Below the pieces are notes generated by a model. That model did no database searches. It was not told the DNA's origin and was given only the letters and a program-made list of their open reading frames with translations. The position numbers and the translations under genes are program-made. From positions 1 to 28,104 of the IMG/VR virus record IMGVR_UViG_3300022540_001107: 28,104 nucleotides of DNA. The stretch is one strand, 5' to 3'. Positions 11,917-21,261 of this stretch are shown piece by piece. Within the stretch, counting starts at the first letter, position 1. Each line of letters begins with the position of its first letter. The DNA comes from a virus.

Positions 11917-14064
11917 ATGGATCAAAAACTTCAAATAATATTATCCGCAAAAGACGTTACAAAGTCGGCATTCATGTCCGCCCAGGGCAGGGTCGCGGCG
12001 TTTACCAAGTCTGTTTTCAGCCTGCGGGGGGCCATGGTGGCCACTGCCGGCGCGGCAGCCATGGGGGCCATGATAAAAAAGTCCCTGGAGACCGCCGACG
12101 CCATAGGCAAGGCTGCTGACGTGATCGGGATCTCCACGGATGCGCTCCAGGAATACCGGCACGCGGCGCGCATTGCCGGGGTGTCCACCGAGCTTATGGA
12201 CAATTCCTTCAAGGCGTTTTCCAAACGCGTGGGTGAAGCCCGGAACGAGACCGGCGCCCTGGTCACCTTTCTGAATAAATTCGATGAGCAACTTTTAAAA
12301 AATATCCAAAGTGCCGGGTCTACGGAAGAGGCGCTGGACCTGCTCATGGACCGCATGGGCCGCACCGCCAAACAGACCGATCGGGCGGCATTGGCAGCGG
12401 CGGCATTTTCCAGGTCCGGCCTTGTTTTAACCAACATGGTCAAAGACGGCGCCGCCGGCCTTGAAAAGATGCGTCAGGAGGCCCGGGATTTAGGCATCGT
12501 CATGGACGAGCAGCTCATCCGCCAGAGCGAAAAAGCCAATGACGAAATCGAAAAACTCACCCGGGTGATCAAGGTTCAGTTCATGTCCGCAGCCGTGGGT
12601 CTGGCCCCGGAGATCGCCAAAGTGGCCGAACATACCACCAATTGGTGGAAGGCCAATCAGGATCTGGTCAAGACCGATGTGGCCGCTTTTGCCGACAAGA
12701 TCAAAGGCACGATCATCGAGATCAAAGCTGTTTACGATGCCCTGCCCGACGGCGTGATCGGTCCTGCAGGCGCCGGTCTGGTGGGCACTATTATTCTGGG
12801 TCCGGTGGGCGGGGTTACCGTGGGATTGATTGTCGCAGCGGCACAGAATCTTTCCAGGCTCAAAAAAGAACTGTCCGACATTTATGGATCCACCAAACGA
12901 TATCTGACCGATGAGCGCCTGTTTCGCGGCGCCGGAGTGACCGGAACCTGGGCAGAACCTTCCGCACCTGCGCCGGAACCCACACTGCCGCCGACTATCG
13001 ATACGAGCGCCGCGGATGCTGCCAAGAAAGAATATGAAAGGTTGATGAAAGATCTGGCCAAAGCCCAGGCCGAATTTCAAAAATCCTTAATCATCCCATC
13101 CGGTACAGGCGCCCTGGTTGAGGAGCAGCTTCGCCGGGGTGTGGGCCAATATATTATCGGATATGACCGCACCAAAGAAGACATCGAGAAAACCAAACAG
13201 GCATTCCAGGAGATGTACTCGGACTTGCGATTTCAATCCGAGGATTACTACCAATACCGCCTGGAGCAACTTCAGCAGCAGGCTGAAGATTACGTAAAAT
13301 ACACCGGGGACGCGGCCCTGGCTCATGAATGGCTCACCGAAAGAATAAAAGAACTTGACCAGGAGCGGATTGACGCCATGGCTGACACCTATGGCATCCT
13401 GGGTGAAATGAGCCAGCGCACCGCCGAGGCCATGGAGCAGGCATTTTCCGATTTCTTTTTTGATGTTTTTATGAACGACCTGAAAATATGGCAGGATTAT
13501 ATCAGGGCTTTAGGGCGGATGACGGCTCGTATATTAGCGGATCTTACGGGTCAAATGGTAAAAGATTGGATTGTGGGCTGGGCTAAAAAGCGACCCGCGA
13601 TGATTGCGGAAGGTGTTCAAGTCCAGGCGCTTACTCTTTTATATTACCAGCTTGCGGCAGCCAAAGCATTAGCCGGAGCCGCAGCCGGAGCGGGAGGCGG
13701 AGCGGGAGGCGGTGGAGCCGCGGCCGGTGGCGGCGGCGGACCCACTGGCGGTGTAGACATAGGGTTCGTGATGCACAAAGGCGGCACCGTGGGAACGGAT
13801 ACGCCGCCCGCACGAATCATGCCAGCGTCCCTGTTCGCCCACGCGCCCAGACTGCATCAAGGATTAGCATCGGATGAATTTCCGGCCATATTGCAAAAAG
13901 GTGAAATCGTGATCCCGCGAGGACAAGCCGCATACCCGGTGAAAAACTTAACGGTCATCAGCAATCTAACCATCGAGGGCGATATGAATCGGCGGGCGGC
14001 ATCGCTGCATTTAGCGGATGTTGAGGAAAAAGTGCGAAGTGTAATGAGAGAGGAAATGAGATAA
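11917..14064 (+). CDS. tail tape measure protein
   Basis: A 715-aa tail length-determining protein that fills the tail tube and is later ejected. The opening 'MDQKLQIILSAKDVTKSAFM' then an Ala-rich hydrophobic segment 'LRGAMVATAGAAAMGAMI' (about 36-53) is typical, as are 'DAIGKAADVIGIST' and long predicted helices (~50-250 and ~340-520). Hydrophobic stretches lie near 265-315. A Gly/Ala-rich linker (~585-612) precedes a C-terminal globular part with 'EIVIPRGQAAYPV'. At about 0.15 nm per residue the tail would be roughly 100-110 nm. An in-frame TGA just upstream fixes the earliest start. The stop overlaps the next ATG (TAATG). Confidence 0.9.
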   Translation: MDQKLQIILSAKDVTKSAFMSAQGRVAAFTKSVFSLRGAMVATAGAAAMGAMIKKSLETADAIGKAADVIGISTDALQEYRHAARIAGVSTELMDNSFKAFSKRVGEARNETGALVTFLNKFDEQLLKNIQSAGSTEEALDLLMDRMGRTAKQTDRAALAAAAFSRSGLVLTNMVKDGAAGLEKMRQEARDLGIVMDEQLIRQSEKANDEIEKLTRVIKVQFMSAAVGLAPEIAKVAEHTTNWWKANQDLVKTDVAAFADKIKGTIIEIKAVYDALPDGVIGPAGAGLVGTIILGPVGGVTVGLIVAAAQNLSRLKKELSDIYGSTKRYLTDERLFRGAGVTGTWAEPSAPAPEPTLPPTIDTSAADAAKKEYERLMKDLAKAQAEFQKSLIIPSGTGALVEEQLRRGVGQYIIGYDRTKEDIEKTKQAFQEMYSDLRFQSEDYYQYRLEQLQQQAEDYVKYTGDAALAHEWLTERIKELDQERIDAMADTYGILGEMSQRTAEAMEQAFSDFFFDVFMNDLKIWQDYIRALGRMTARILADLTGQMVKDWIVGWAKKRPAMIAEGVQVQALTLLYYQLAAAKALAGAAAGAGGGAGGGGAAAGGGGGPTGGVDIGFVMHKGGTVGTDTPPARIMPASLFAHAPRLHQGLASDEFPAILQKGEIVIPRGQAAYPVKNLTVISNLTIEGDMNRRAASLHLADVEEKVRSVMREEMR

Positions 14065-14426
14065 TGGCCATGCAATTGGGATCATATACATTCACCCAGA
14101 ACCCCTGCGAACCCATGCCGGTGATCACCGAAGAACGGCGGGCCAAGTCAATTAAAACCCTGGGCGGCGTGGCGTTCTTTTCCTGGGGTACATTCATCCA
14201 GGGTCAGGAAGTGCCGCTCAATTGGACATCCATACCAACGGCTCAATATACGCAATTACTATCTCTGCTCAATGCCGATGCCGTGCTGGTCTGGGACCCG
14301 GAGAACGGCTCCACCTATAATGTGGAGATCCTGAGCCTGAACGGAGATTATCACCTGTCCACCGGCGCCGGTGCGTCATATCGCAAAAATGTGAAAATGG
14401 TCTTGCTGATTATGTCGGAAATATAG
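14064..14426 (+). CDS. small distal tail-like protein
   Basis: A 120-aa protein, translationally coupled to the tape measure gene by a TAATG overlap. It is beta-rich: 'LGSYTFTQNPCEPMPVITEE', then 'QYTQLLSLLNADAVLVWDPE' and 'YNVEILSLNGDYHLS'. Genes here, between tape measure and hub, encode distal tail or tail-tip adaptors that close the tube and carry the baseplate. The pattern fits a short Dit-like or minor tail protein, but I do not recognise a named family. Confidence 0.55.
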   Translation: MAMQLGSYTFTQNPCEPMPVITEERRAKSIKTLGGVAFFSWGTFIQGQEVPLNWTSIPTAQYTQLLSLLNADAVLVWDPENGSTYNVEILSLNGDYHLSTGAGASYRKNVKMVLLIMSEI

Positions 14427-14427
14427 T

Positions 14428-14550
14428 TGGACCCTGGATTTATGATTGTTGATTTATGATTGGCGATTGAAAAGCCCTTCAATCATCAATCCCTTTTCAA
14501 TCAACAATCATAAATCAAAGGATCGTCAATCATAAATCAACAATCATAAA
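14428..14550. repeat. CAATCAT-type inverted repeat, copy 2
   Basis: TGATTGTTGATTTATGATTG units (from about 14432) face CAATCATCAATCCC and CAATCATAAATCAA units up to 14550. It fills the whole gap between the distal tail gene and the hub gene and ends just before the hub's GGAGG. Confidence 0.7.
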
Positions 14551-14566
14551 CGCCGGAGGCTTTTCA

Positions 14567-17500
14567 TTGTCCATTACACTCAATTCTACACTTAAAACTG
14601 CCCAAGATGGAGTTAACCATCGTCCCATTGTTGAAATTGTCAGCTCTCCAATGGGTAATATCATTCCTGTTTCCGGAAATTATTTTAATTCTTTAACATC
14701 AAACGAGGTTGAACCCCATATCATATCATTATCCACGGGACGGTTGGCTGTCGTAATGCAGCGCATAAATCCGGGTACCGGCAATCCTGTTATATACTAT
14801 CAATATACCCCAACAGATAAAAGCGAATGGATAGAAGTCCTTATCTCGCCAGATAACACCAGAGATCCATGCATATGCGAATTACCAAATGGAAACATCG
14901 GTATTATTGCCATTTTTTATAGTTCTAACAGTCTGTATTATAAAATCATCACTCAAACCGGTTCAACAGTTACCGGCTGGACACTGATTTACAATCCCGG
15001 TGGCAATTGGGTGGCTAATCCATATGTGTTTACATTAGCAAATGATAATTTTCTATTGATATATCCTGAAGGAACCGGGGATCCACCAAGTCTATCCAAT
15101 ACTTATTATCTGAAACAAAGGACTTCCAGTAATTTTACCTCCTGGGGTTCGGCAACTGATATCACTCCATCTGCATTTTCCTCGAATAAATACTGTAATA
15201 ATCCTCATATATCGCAAGTCACATCCGGACGATTATTTTTGCATCTGGATTACATGAATGAATATGTTAATCTAACTGAACTAAACAATATTTACATGAT
15301 GTATTCGGACAATAACGGATCATCATGGTCATCCGCTGAAAAAATTACTGATTATACTATTGGAAAATCAGGGATACATCCCGCCGCTGTTGAGGATAGT
15401 AGTGGAGATTTAACCTTTATGTATGCAGAAAAATCAGTTGTAAAATCTCTCGATGTCAATATGACCGGATATCCATATAGCGATATTCAACCGGCAGGTA
15501 AATTAAATATTAATCTTGATACTGATGAATTATATTGGGCACATGGTATCGGAACTGTAGTACATCCACTTAGGGGTTTAACCACAATAGATGCGGATGC
15601 GTGGGAATGGACAGAAACCATAACAGAGCTGACAATCCCGCCGCTGGATAGTGTTTATTGGAATATGTATCCATCAGATTGCGAATGGTCGGCAGCAAGA
15701 TGTGGAAATAGTGCTGAAGTTCAGGCATATAATCATATAAATCAAGCAACCAGAAATTACACGTGGGGGTATTCCGGTGGAGGCGACGTATCGTACATAT
15801 TGCCGACATACGGGAATAATATGTCAGTACGATCAGGATGCATTGTTACATATAACGGAGTTAAAAGATTATATTTAATGCATGTCGGGGGAAACACTTT
15901 TAACCTAGGGTGGATTGATTTAGAAGAAATTGCAGATCAAATTACCGGATTATACACCTATAACGAAATCTGGGATGGCGGCAGTATAAGTACAACTGTC
16001 AATAAATTTGTCTTGGGCGACGACGGTATGAAATGGGATTATGTTTTCAACCGTATATGTACACATACATGGTCGTATAGGTTTGGAGGATCTGGTGGAA
16101 TAGTAGCCTGGAATCCGATTACCGGAAACCCGGAATTCGAAATTTGCCATAATTTAAATTATGGATTTCCATACGATGGAGCAAGGGATTTTCAATTCAT
16201 GGCAAATGGAGATATCTATGCTGCTTTTCCATATAATTCGAGCCAGCCGGACAGGCGTGGTTTGGCACATTATGAGGCATCCAGCGGAACTGTTTCTTAC
16301 CACGAACCAACTTGGTCATCACAAAATGAATATCATTTAAATTATTTTAACGATATGGGAGATGGCAGGATTTTAATGGTCAGCAACAACACACTGGCCA
16401 ATGGCGGCGGGATCGTGATTTACGATACAAACACAGATTCATGGGAAATAATAAATGATGATACATATCCCGGATTCGGACATACAAATAATTTATGGAG
16501 CGGGCTTAAATATAATCCTTTAACGAAAACAATATATGCAATTTATGGTGACACAATCGTTGCATTTTCTGAATATGGTCCATATGGTATTTTAAAACAA
16601 GCAGTCATCGATAATGTGGATACAACCATCGATTACGGAAGCTATGTGGATTTCAGCTATGAATTTTTTGAATATCAGCCAAACATAGTGTATGACAGTG
16701 ATAATATATTATGGATAGTATGGAAACACATAGAAGTTGGATCCGAACATTCCGCAAAATGGGCAAACCTGATAGGTGATTTTGACATCACCAACGATCT
16801 ATCAATTACATCTTCGATATCCATTGAATGGGATATTGAAAAACCTGCAAAACTAACATTCTCTCTTGCTAAAGGTCATTTATATGACCCGCAAAATTTA
16901 ATGTCAACGCTCTCGCCATTTTTAAGAAAAGGTCGTGAAATAGTTGTAAGATTTGGAGAAGAAGTCAGCTCTACAAAATATTGGCAAGATCAAGGTGCTT
17001 ATTGTATTAAAACGGTATCATTGGAATATAAAACGAATAGCTACCCTGAAATAAAAATTATAGCAGAAGATTTTAGGATTCTTTGGGAAGACCATGAAGT
17101 TATTGCTACACCATATTACAATGGTCAATCCCCGCATAATGTGTTGGAAAATATATTATTGAATTATGCTAACCTTGAAGCTGGGGACATGGATATTCCC
17201 GCTACTTTTGAAAATGAACATCTTTTATACCATCAGTTTGTCGATATGACTTTTGACGATATTGTCAAAGAATTACTCGATCATTTTGGATATTATCCGT
17301 TTGTAAATGTCGATAATGAATTTCAGCCAAGACACATAGATTTAGCCAAAGCAACAGATCATGTTTATCCGGATACTATACAATTGATAGCATATTCTCC
17401 AAGCGATTCATATTCGACATTCATAAACAGAATCATTGTTAAGGGAATATCACACTCATATACCGAAATATTATATGAGGAAGAAAATATTACAAGCATA

Positions 17501-18241
17501 AACGGAACCACGGGATGGTGGGGTAAAAAAACCGATGAAGCTGTTTGGTATTCGGAAGATCACAACCGCACATGCCGGTATCCCCGATTAGAAATTATTC
17601 AATCGGTAACGGAATTCAAAATCTTCGGAATTAAAGGAGGAGGGGACGAACACATCTCATCTGTCGATCCGGATGAACACTATGTAGTAATTACAGTAGT
17701 CGCCCCAAACCTCATGGGGATTCTTTTCGCAACGGTGGCAACTATGATCGGCATCGGAGTTCCATGTTCACATTGTGATTCCAAAACCCCCGGCACTGGA
17801 TTCTGTGGTTGGTGCATATATATATTGATATCACTGTTGAATATAATGTTAATGATCCTCGGTGCAATTGCATCATATAATTATAATATTTGGGCGCGTC
17901 CTATCGGGCATGAAAAAAAGACATTTCAGGCTCAAGCTGATGACGAAGGATTACAACAAGAACTTGGCAATAAAATCATTACTACAACAATAGATGATCC
18001 GATGTGCTATATGATATCAAGCTGCCAAACCGTTGCAAACCAAGAAATGGATGTAGTCAAGGCACAACGAAAACGATTGAAATTCAAAAAAACAGCGCAT
18101 CTGCAGGATGAAGTAGGTGACGCATTAGAATTAACACATCCATATTCTGGCGAAACATTAAAAGTATTAGTACCAAATTTAAAACGAACAATGAGGATTG
18201 GTAAAGAATTTATTGACGAAATTCAAGGCTGGAGAATATGA
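14567..18241 (+). CDS. tail hub/tip protein fused to probable beta-propellers, with a membrane hairpin
   Basis: A 1224-aa protein starting at TTG, supported by GGAGG 7 nt upstream (14555-14559). Residues ~30-310 look like a sialidase-type beta-propeller with a near-consensus Asp box 'YSDNNGSSW' (~245-253). Residues ~320-740 look like a second propeller. From ~760 it resembles a gp27/hub-type tail protein ('ISIEWDIEKPAKLTFSLAKG', 'DDIVKELLDHFGYYPFVN', 'FINRIIVKGISHS'). Unusually, residues ~1040-1066 and ~1084-1107 are hydrophobic membrane-type helices separated by C1067-x2-C1070-x9-C1080-x2-C1083. The C-terminus returns to a baseplate fold. The gene is AT-richer than the upstream tail genes. 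It overlaps the next gene by ATGA. Likely roles: receptor contact and membrane engagement at the tail tip. Confidence 0.7.
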   Translation: MSITLNSTLKTAQDGVNHRPIVEIVSSPMGNIIPVSGNYFNSLTSNEVEPHIISLSTGRLAVVMQRINPGTGNPVIYYQYTPTDKSEWIEVLISPDNTRDPCICELPNGNIGIIAIFYSSNSLYYKIITQTGSTVTGWTLIYNPGGNWVANPYVFTLANDNFLLIYPEGTGDPPSLSNTYYLKQRTSSNFTSWGSATDITPSAFSSNKYCNNPHISQVTSGRLFLHLDYMNEYVNLTELNNIYMMYSDNNGSSWSSAEKITDYTIGKSGIHPAAVEDSSGDLTFMYAEKSVVKSLDVNMTGYPYSDIQPAGKLNINLDTDELYWAHGIGTVVHPLRGLTTIDADAWEWTETITELTIPPLDSVYWNMYPSDCEWSAARCGNSAEVQAYNHINQATRNYTWGYSGGGDVSYILPTYGNNMSVRSGCIVTYNGVKRLYLMHVGGNTFNLGWIDLEEIADQITGLYTYNEIWDGGSISTTVNKFVLGDDGMKWDYVFNRICTHTWSYRFGGSGGIVAWNPITGNPEFEICHNLNYGFPYDGARDFQFMANGDIYAAFPYNSSQPDRRGLAHYEASSGTVSYHEPTWSSQNEYHLNYFNDMGDGRILMVSNNTLANGGGIVIYDTNTDSWEIINDDTYPGFGHTNNLWSGLKYNPLTKTIYAIYGDTIVAFSEYGPYGILKQAVIDNVDTTIDYGSYVDFSYEFFEYQPNIVYDSDNILWIVWKHIEVGSEHSAKWANLIGDFDITNDLSITSSISIEWDIEKPAKLTFSLAKGHLYDPQNLMSTLSPFLRKGREIVVRFGEEVSSTKYWQDQGAYCIKTVSLEYKTNSYPEIKIIAEDFRILWEDHEVIATPYYNGQSPHNVLENILLNYANLEAGDMDIPATFENEHLLYHQFVDMTFDDIVKELLDHFGYYPFVNVDNEFQPRHIDLAKATDHVYPDTIQLIAYSPSDSYSTFINRIIVKGISHSYTEILYEEENITSINGTTGWWGKKTDEAVWYSEDHNRTCRYPRLEIIQSVTEFKIFGIKGGGDEHISSVDPDEHYVVITVVAPNLMGILFATVATMIGIGVPCSHCDSKTPGTGFCGWCIYILISLLNIMLMILGAIASYNYNIWARPIGHEKKTFQAQADDEGLQQELGNKIITTTIDDPMCYMISSCQTVANQEMDVVKAQRKRLKFKKTAHLQDEVGDALELTHPYSGETLKVLVPNLKRTMRIGKEFIDEIQGWRI

Positions 18242-19767
18242 GATTATACGGCAGAAAATTTGCAAGTCAGTTTATTCAGAAAAAACTTAAGCCAAAATCT
18301 GAAACAAGTGATGGAATCATATTCGAGGTTGATTGGAGTCAATACGTTTGCAAATGCAGAATTCAAGGATCAGATGAATATATAGATGCTCACTTTCCCC
18401 GCAATGAAGCCACTATTCCGTCATGGATGAAGCCCGGAAATGCGGTAAGATTGCTTCATCGAACCGGAATTAGAGGGCATATCGAAGTCATAGGACATGG
18501 TGGGGCAATTCCTACACCTCAACCAGGATCTCCGTCACATCCTACAACATCAAGCATTGCAGATGGAGTTATATCGGGACTTGAAATCACAGCGGCGGGT
18601 GGCATGACAGTTGCAATCAGCGCTGGAACATATAAAATCGATGGTGCTGAATATGAAATAACAGGTGGTGAAACCGGATATGCTGTAATGTCAGAATCAG
18701 ATCCGCCAATGACCATGAATGAAATCTGGCCACCGGCTGTTCTGGGAGATCCAAAAGGCGCTAATTTCATATTAATGTCGGAGTCGAACCCACCGATGAC
18801 CATGAGTGAATTATGGCCACAAGGGACAATGGGCATTGGAGAAAGTGTTTTTATTCTCGATCCAGCACCGGCTGTAGGGTGGTTTCGATACGATGCATTC
18901 CAGGTGGGTACTGATAAAGTTATAGATTATCTCAAAGGAACCGAAGCACAAAGCAATCCGGCAAAACCCACAATTAGTGCAAACCATGTGCAAATCGGAG
19001 AATACATACTCGTTGTCGGCGGGTACACGGAAATTACTGACGGGTATATCGGAAAAGAATGGACAGCACCATATGCATCAGAATTAACACTAAGTGGCAT
19101 TGATGATTTTTATTGGGACTCGGGAAATGACTATCCCGAAACAAATTTAACTGTGGCAATGAAAAATCAATATGGTTACAGTTATTCGGATCCACGTACA
19201 TTCACACTAACAATGGTCATCGGTTCCGGAAAAGTATGGTCGGCAGAAGATGGATACGATGACGTGTCTGTCAGCCAAAATGCAACTGGAACTTATACAT
19301 TCAAATACCAAAGAGATCAAACGGACGATGAAATATCACCATCTTTTATGGTTCAGGCTTCCGGGTCTGAAGAACTTGCAGGATTTCATAACATTACACT
19401 TTACGATGAATATGGCATTGAAATTAGAAGATCTGGTTCAAGCAATTTACAAACTGTAACATCTTCGGGCGGGGCTGCAACAATCGACTGGAGTGATGGA
19501 ATTAATGCTCAAATCACAATGACAGAGGATGTTACGTTTACTTTTTCAAATGCCCAAGATGGCAATAAATTAACATTACTTATCAGACAAGATGCAACAG
19601 GTGGGTGGGAACCAACATTCCCTGCAGGCGTGAAATACGGCGATCAAATTACGGCAGCCAATTTATCAATATCATCGGATGCAAATAGCAGGTCATACCT
19701 CGGATTTATTTATGATGCGCCAACATCGAGCTATGATCTTGTGGCTAATGTTTCCGGATATATATAA
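18238..19767 (+). CDS. tail spike/fibre protein with N-terminal OB-like domain
   Basis: A 509-aa protein coupled to the hub gene (ATGA overlap). Residues ~25-88 ('SDGIIFEVDWSQYVCKCRIQ' ... 'PGNAVRLLHRTGIRGHIEVI') look like an OB-fold baseplate-spike domain that would dock on the hub. A Pro/Ser linker (~89-106) follows, then beta domains. A 29-residue unit is duplicated in tandem: 'VMSESDPPMTMNEIWPP' (~150) and 'LMSESNPPMTMSELWPQ' (~179). The C-terminal ~100 residues ('ATIDWSDGINAQITMTEDVT' ... 'YDLVANVSGYI') form a beta domain common at phage fibre tips. Role inferred: spike or fibre attached to the tail tip. Confidence 0.65.
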   Translation: MRLYGRKFASQFIQKKLKPKSETSDGIIFEVDWSQYVCKCRIQGSDEYIDAHFPRNEATIPSWMKPGNAVRLLHRTGIRGHIEVIGHGGAIPTPQPGSPSHPTTSSIADGVISGLEITAAGGMTVAISAGTYKIDGAEYEITGGETGYAVMSESDPPMTMNEIWPPAVLGDPKGANFILMSESNPPMTMSELWPQGTMGIGESVFILDPAPAVGWFRYDAFQVGTDKVIDYLKGTEAQSNPAKPTISANHVQIGEYILVVGGYTEITDGYIGKEWTAPYASELTLSGIDDFYWDSGNDYPETNLTVAMKNQYGYSYSDPRTFTLTMVIGSGKVWSAEDGYDDVSVSQNATGTYTFKYQRDQTDDEISPSFMVQASGSEELAGFHNITLYDEYGIEIRRSGSSNLQTVTSSGGAATIDWSDGINAQITMTEDVTFTFSNAQDGNKLTLLIRQDATGGWEPTFPAGVKYGDQITAANLSISSDANSRSYLGFIYDAPTSSYDLVANVSGYI

Positions 19768-19778
19768 AGGAAAATATA

Positions 19779-20825
19779 ATGGCTTTATTGTGGGGAGAGG
19801 GATTTTCGACATATGGTTCTAATGCTGATGCCAACCGATTATCTAATCTTTTTTATTTATCAGATGGATTCCATGTAAATTATGCTCGTTTTGCTGGACA
19901 GGGAATAACTATGGTAGATGCGGCAAAATATTACAAAGAAGAAGTCCCTGGCACACCGGCAACCATCATTTTCGGCAGAGCAATATATTTATATGATCCG
20001 GAAACCCCCACTTATCATACAAGTTACCCATTGTTTTTGCTTTACGATGCATTTCCCACCGGAAATATCCATCTAAAATTTCATATAAATGCGTCAAGAC
20101 TCATTGAGGTTAGAGATGGCGCGGGATCGCTTATTGCCACAACATCAGGACATTCTATCGAGGCCAGCACATGGTATTATGTCGAGGTTAAAGCAATAAT
20201 AAGCAATACGGTAGGGCAAATTACAATAAGGGTAAATGAAATGCAAGTACTCGGCACATCAGCCGACGAGGATACTCAGAATGGATCAAATGTTTACGTT
20301 AAATGCATATATACAGCAGGGGTTCATGGTGCTATTCAAACTTTTTTTGATGACGGCTATATATGTGACACTTCTGGTAGCAAAAACAATGATTTTCTCG
20401 GTGATATAAGGGTTGATGAAGATGTCCCTGACGCTGCCGGTGCTCATACTGATTTTACACCAAGCGCCGGTTCTAACTATCAGAATGTAGATGAAACACC
20501 TGGTCCTGACAGCGACACCACATATAATGATGGATCTTCAGTTAATGATCAAGACAGTTATGGACTCCCGGCACTTCCTGCTCCTGCCGGTACAACGATT
20601 CATGCTGTTATAGACCAGATAACGGTTCGTAAAACCGATGCAGGATTAAGAAAATGCAAAATTCTCACCAGGCAAAGCGGAACGGATTATCTGGGCAGCG
20701 AAATTGTTCTGTCTGATTCGTTCACAACTGAAACAAGAGTAATGGAAAATAACCCTGCCGATAGCCTGGCATGGGAAGACGCCGATATTTCCGGGGGTGA
20801 AATCGGTGTCGAGGTAACTGCGTAA
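19779..20825 (+). CDS. tail fibre protein with lectin-like beta-sandwich
   Basis: A 348-aa protein beginning MALLWGEGFSTYGSNADANR, with an AAAGGAAAATATA leader. Residues 1-~210 have the strand pattern of a concanavalin A/LamG-like sandwich ('GNIHLKFHINASRLIEVRDG', then 'EASTWYYVEVKAIISNTVGQ'), a fold used to bind glycans. Residues ~215-348 form a second beta domain rich in Asp/Ser. It lies in the AT-rich receptor module. The stop overlaps the next ATG (TAATG). Likely role: receptor-binding fibre or accessory. Confidence 0.6.
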   Translation: MALLWGEGFSTYGSNADANRLSNLFYLSDGFHVNYARFAGQGITMVDAAKYYKEEVPGTPATIIFGRAIYLYDPETPTYHTSYPLFLLYDAFPTGNIHLKFHINASRLIEVRDGAGSLIATTSGHSIEASTWYYVEVKAIISNTVGQITIRVNEMQVLGTSADEDTQNGSNVYVKCIYTAGVHGAIQTFFDDGYICDTSGSKNNDFLGDIRVDEDVPDAAGAHTDFTPSAGSNYQNVDETPGPDSDTTYNDGSSVNDQDSYGLPALPAPAGTTIHAVIDQITVRKTDAGLRKCKILTRQSGTDYLGSEIVLSDSFTTETRVMENNPADSLAWEDADISGGEIGVEVTA

Positions 20826-21025
20826 TGGCAATACGAATCACTCATGCAGTACGGAAAATTATTAGAGATGGAGACCCGGATGCACGAATCACTCATGCAG
20901 TACGGAAAGTTATTAGAGACGGTGATCCAGATGTACGAATTACACATGCTGTACGGAAAGTTATTAGGAATGTTGAAATAGAAATAACATCACAAACAAG
21001 TTCGATGTTTTTGGTGTTCCCGTAA
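20825..21025 (+). CDS. 66-aa protein made of three 17-residue tandem repeats
   Basis: Three copies of the 17-residue unit RITHAVRKVIRDGDPDA (the third degenerate) occupy residues 4 to ~50, followed by a short hydrophobic tail ending MFLVFP. The unit is visible in DNA as a 51-bp tandem repeat from about 20834 to 20975. It is coupled to the fibre gene by TAATG. Similar basic/acidic repeat micro-proteins accompany fibre genes in other phages, but I know of no function. Confidence 0.6.
   Translation: MAIRITHAVRKIIRDGDPDARITHAVRKVIRDGDPDVRITHAVRKVIRNVEIEITSQTSSMFLVFP
20834..20975 (+). repeat. 51-bp direct tandem repeat, nearly three copies
   Basis: The unit CGAATCACTCATGCAGTACG recurs with a 51-bp period (starting near 20833, 20884 and 20935) within the 66-aa gene. 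The first two copies differ at few positions, while the third is degraded after its first half. Confidence 0.75.
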
Positions 21026-21036
21026 AGGAGAATAAA

Positions 21037-21261
21037 GTGCTAAATAAAATATTAGAACAATTAAAATATCAAACTAAATTACTGGAAGCCATATCGATGA
21101 ATACGGAAAAGCCAAAACAGGATAACAACATGAAGCATGCAATGGAAAATATTGTTTTATTGCAAAAACAAATATTGAATAATCCGGTTATGGACGCCAA
21201 TCCGGACATGAAAGAAATGATTAACAATATGCTAAATATAATTCCGAAAGGAGGTCACTAA
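21037..21261 (+). CDS. small coiled-coil protein of the fibre region
   Basis: A 74-aa protein with a GTG start, supported by AAAGGAG 6 nt upstream. It is helical and probably coiled coil at the N-terminus ('KILEQLKYQTKLLEAI'), and rich in Asn, Met and Lys. Its stop is immediately followed by the next ATG. It may trimerise or chaperone a fibre; no family recognised. Confidence 0.55.
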   Translation: MLNKILEQLKYQTKLLEAISMNTEKPKQDNNMKHAMENIVLLQKQILNNPVMDANPDMKEMINNMLNIIPKGGH

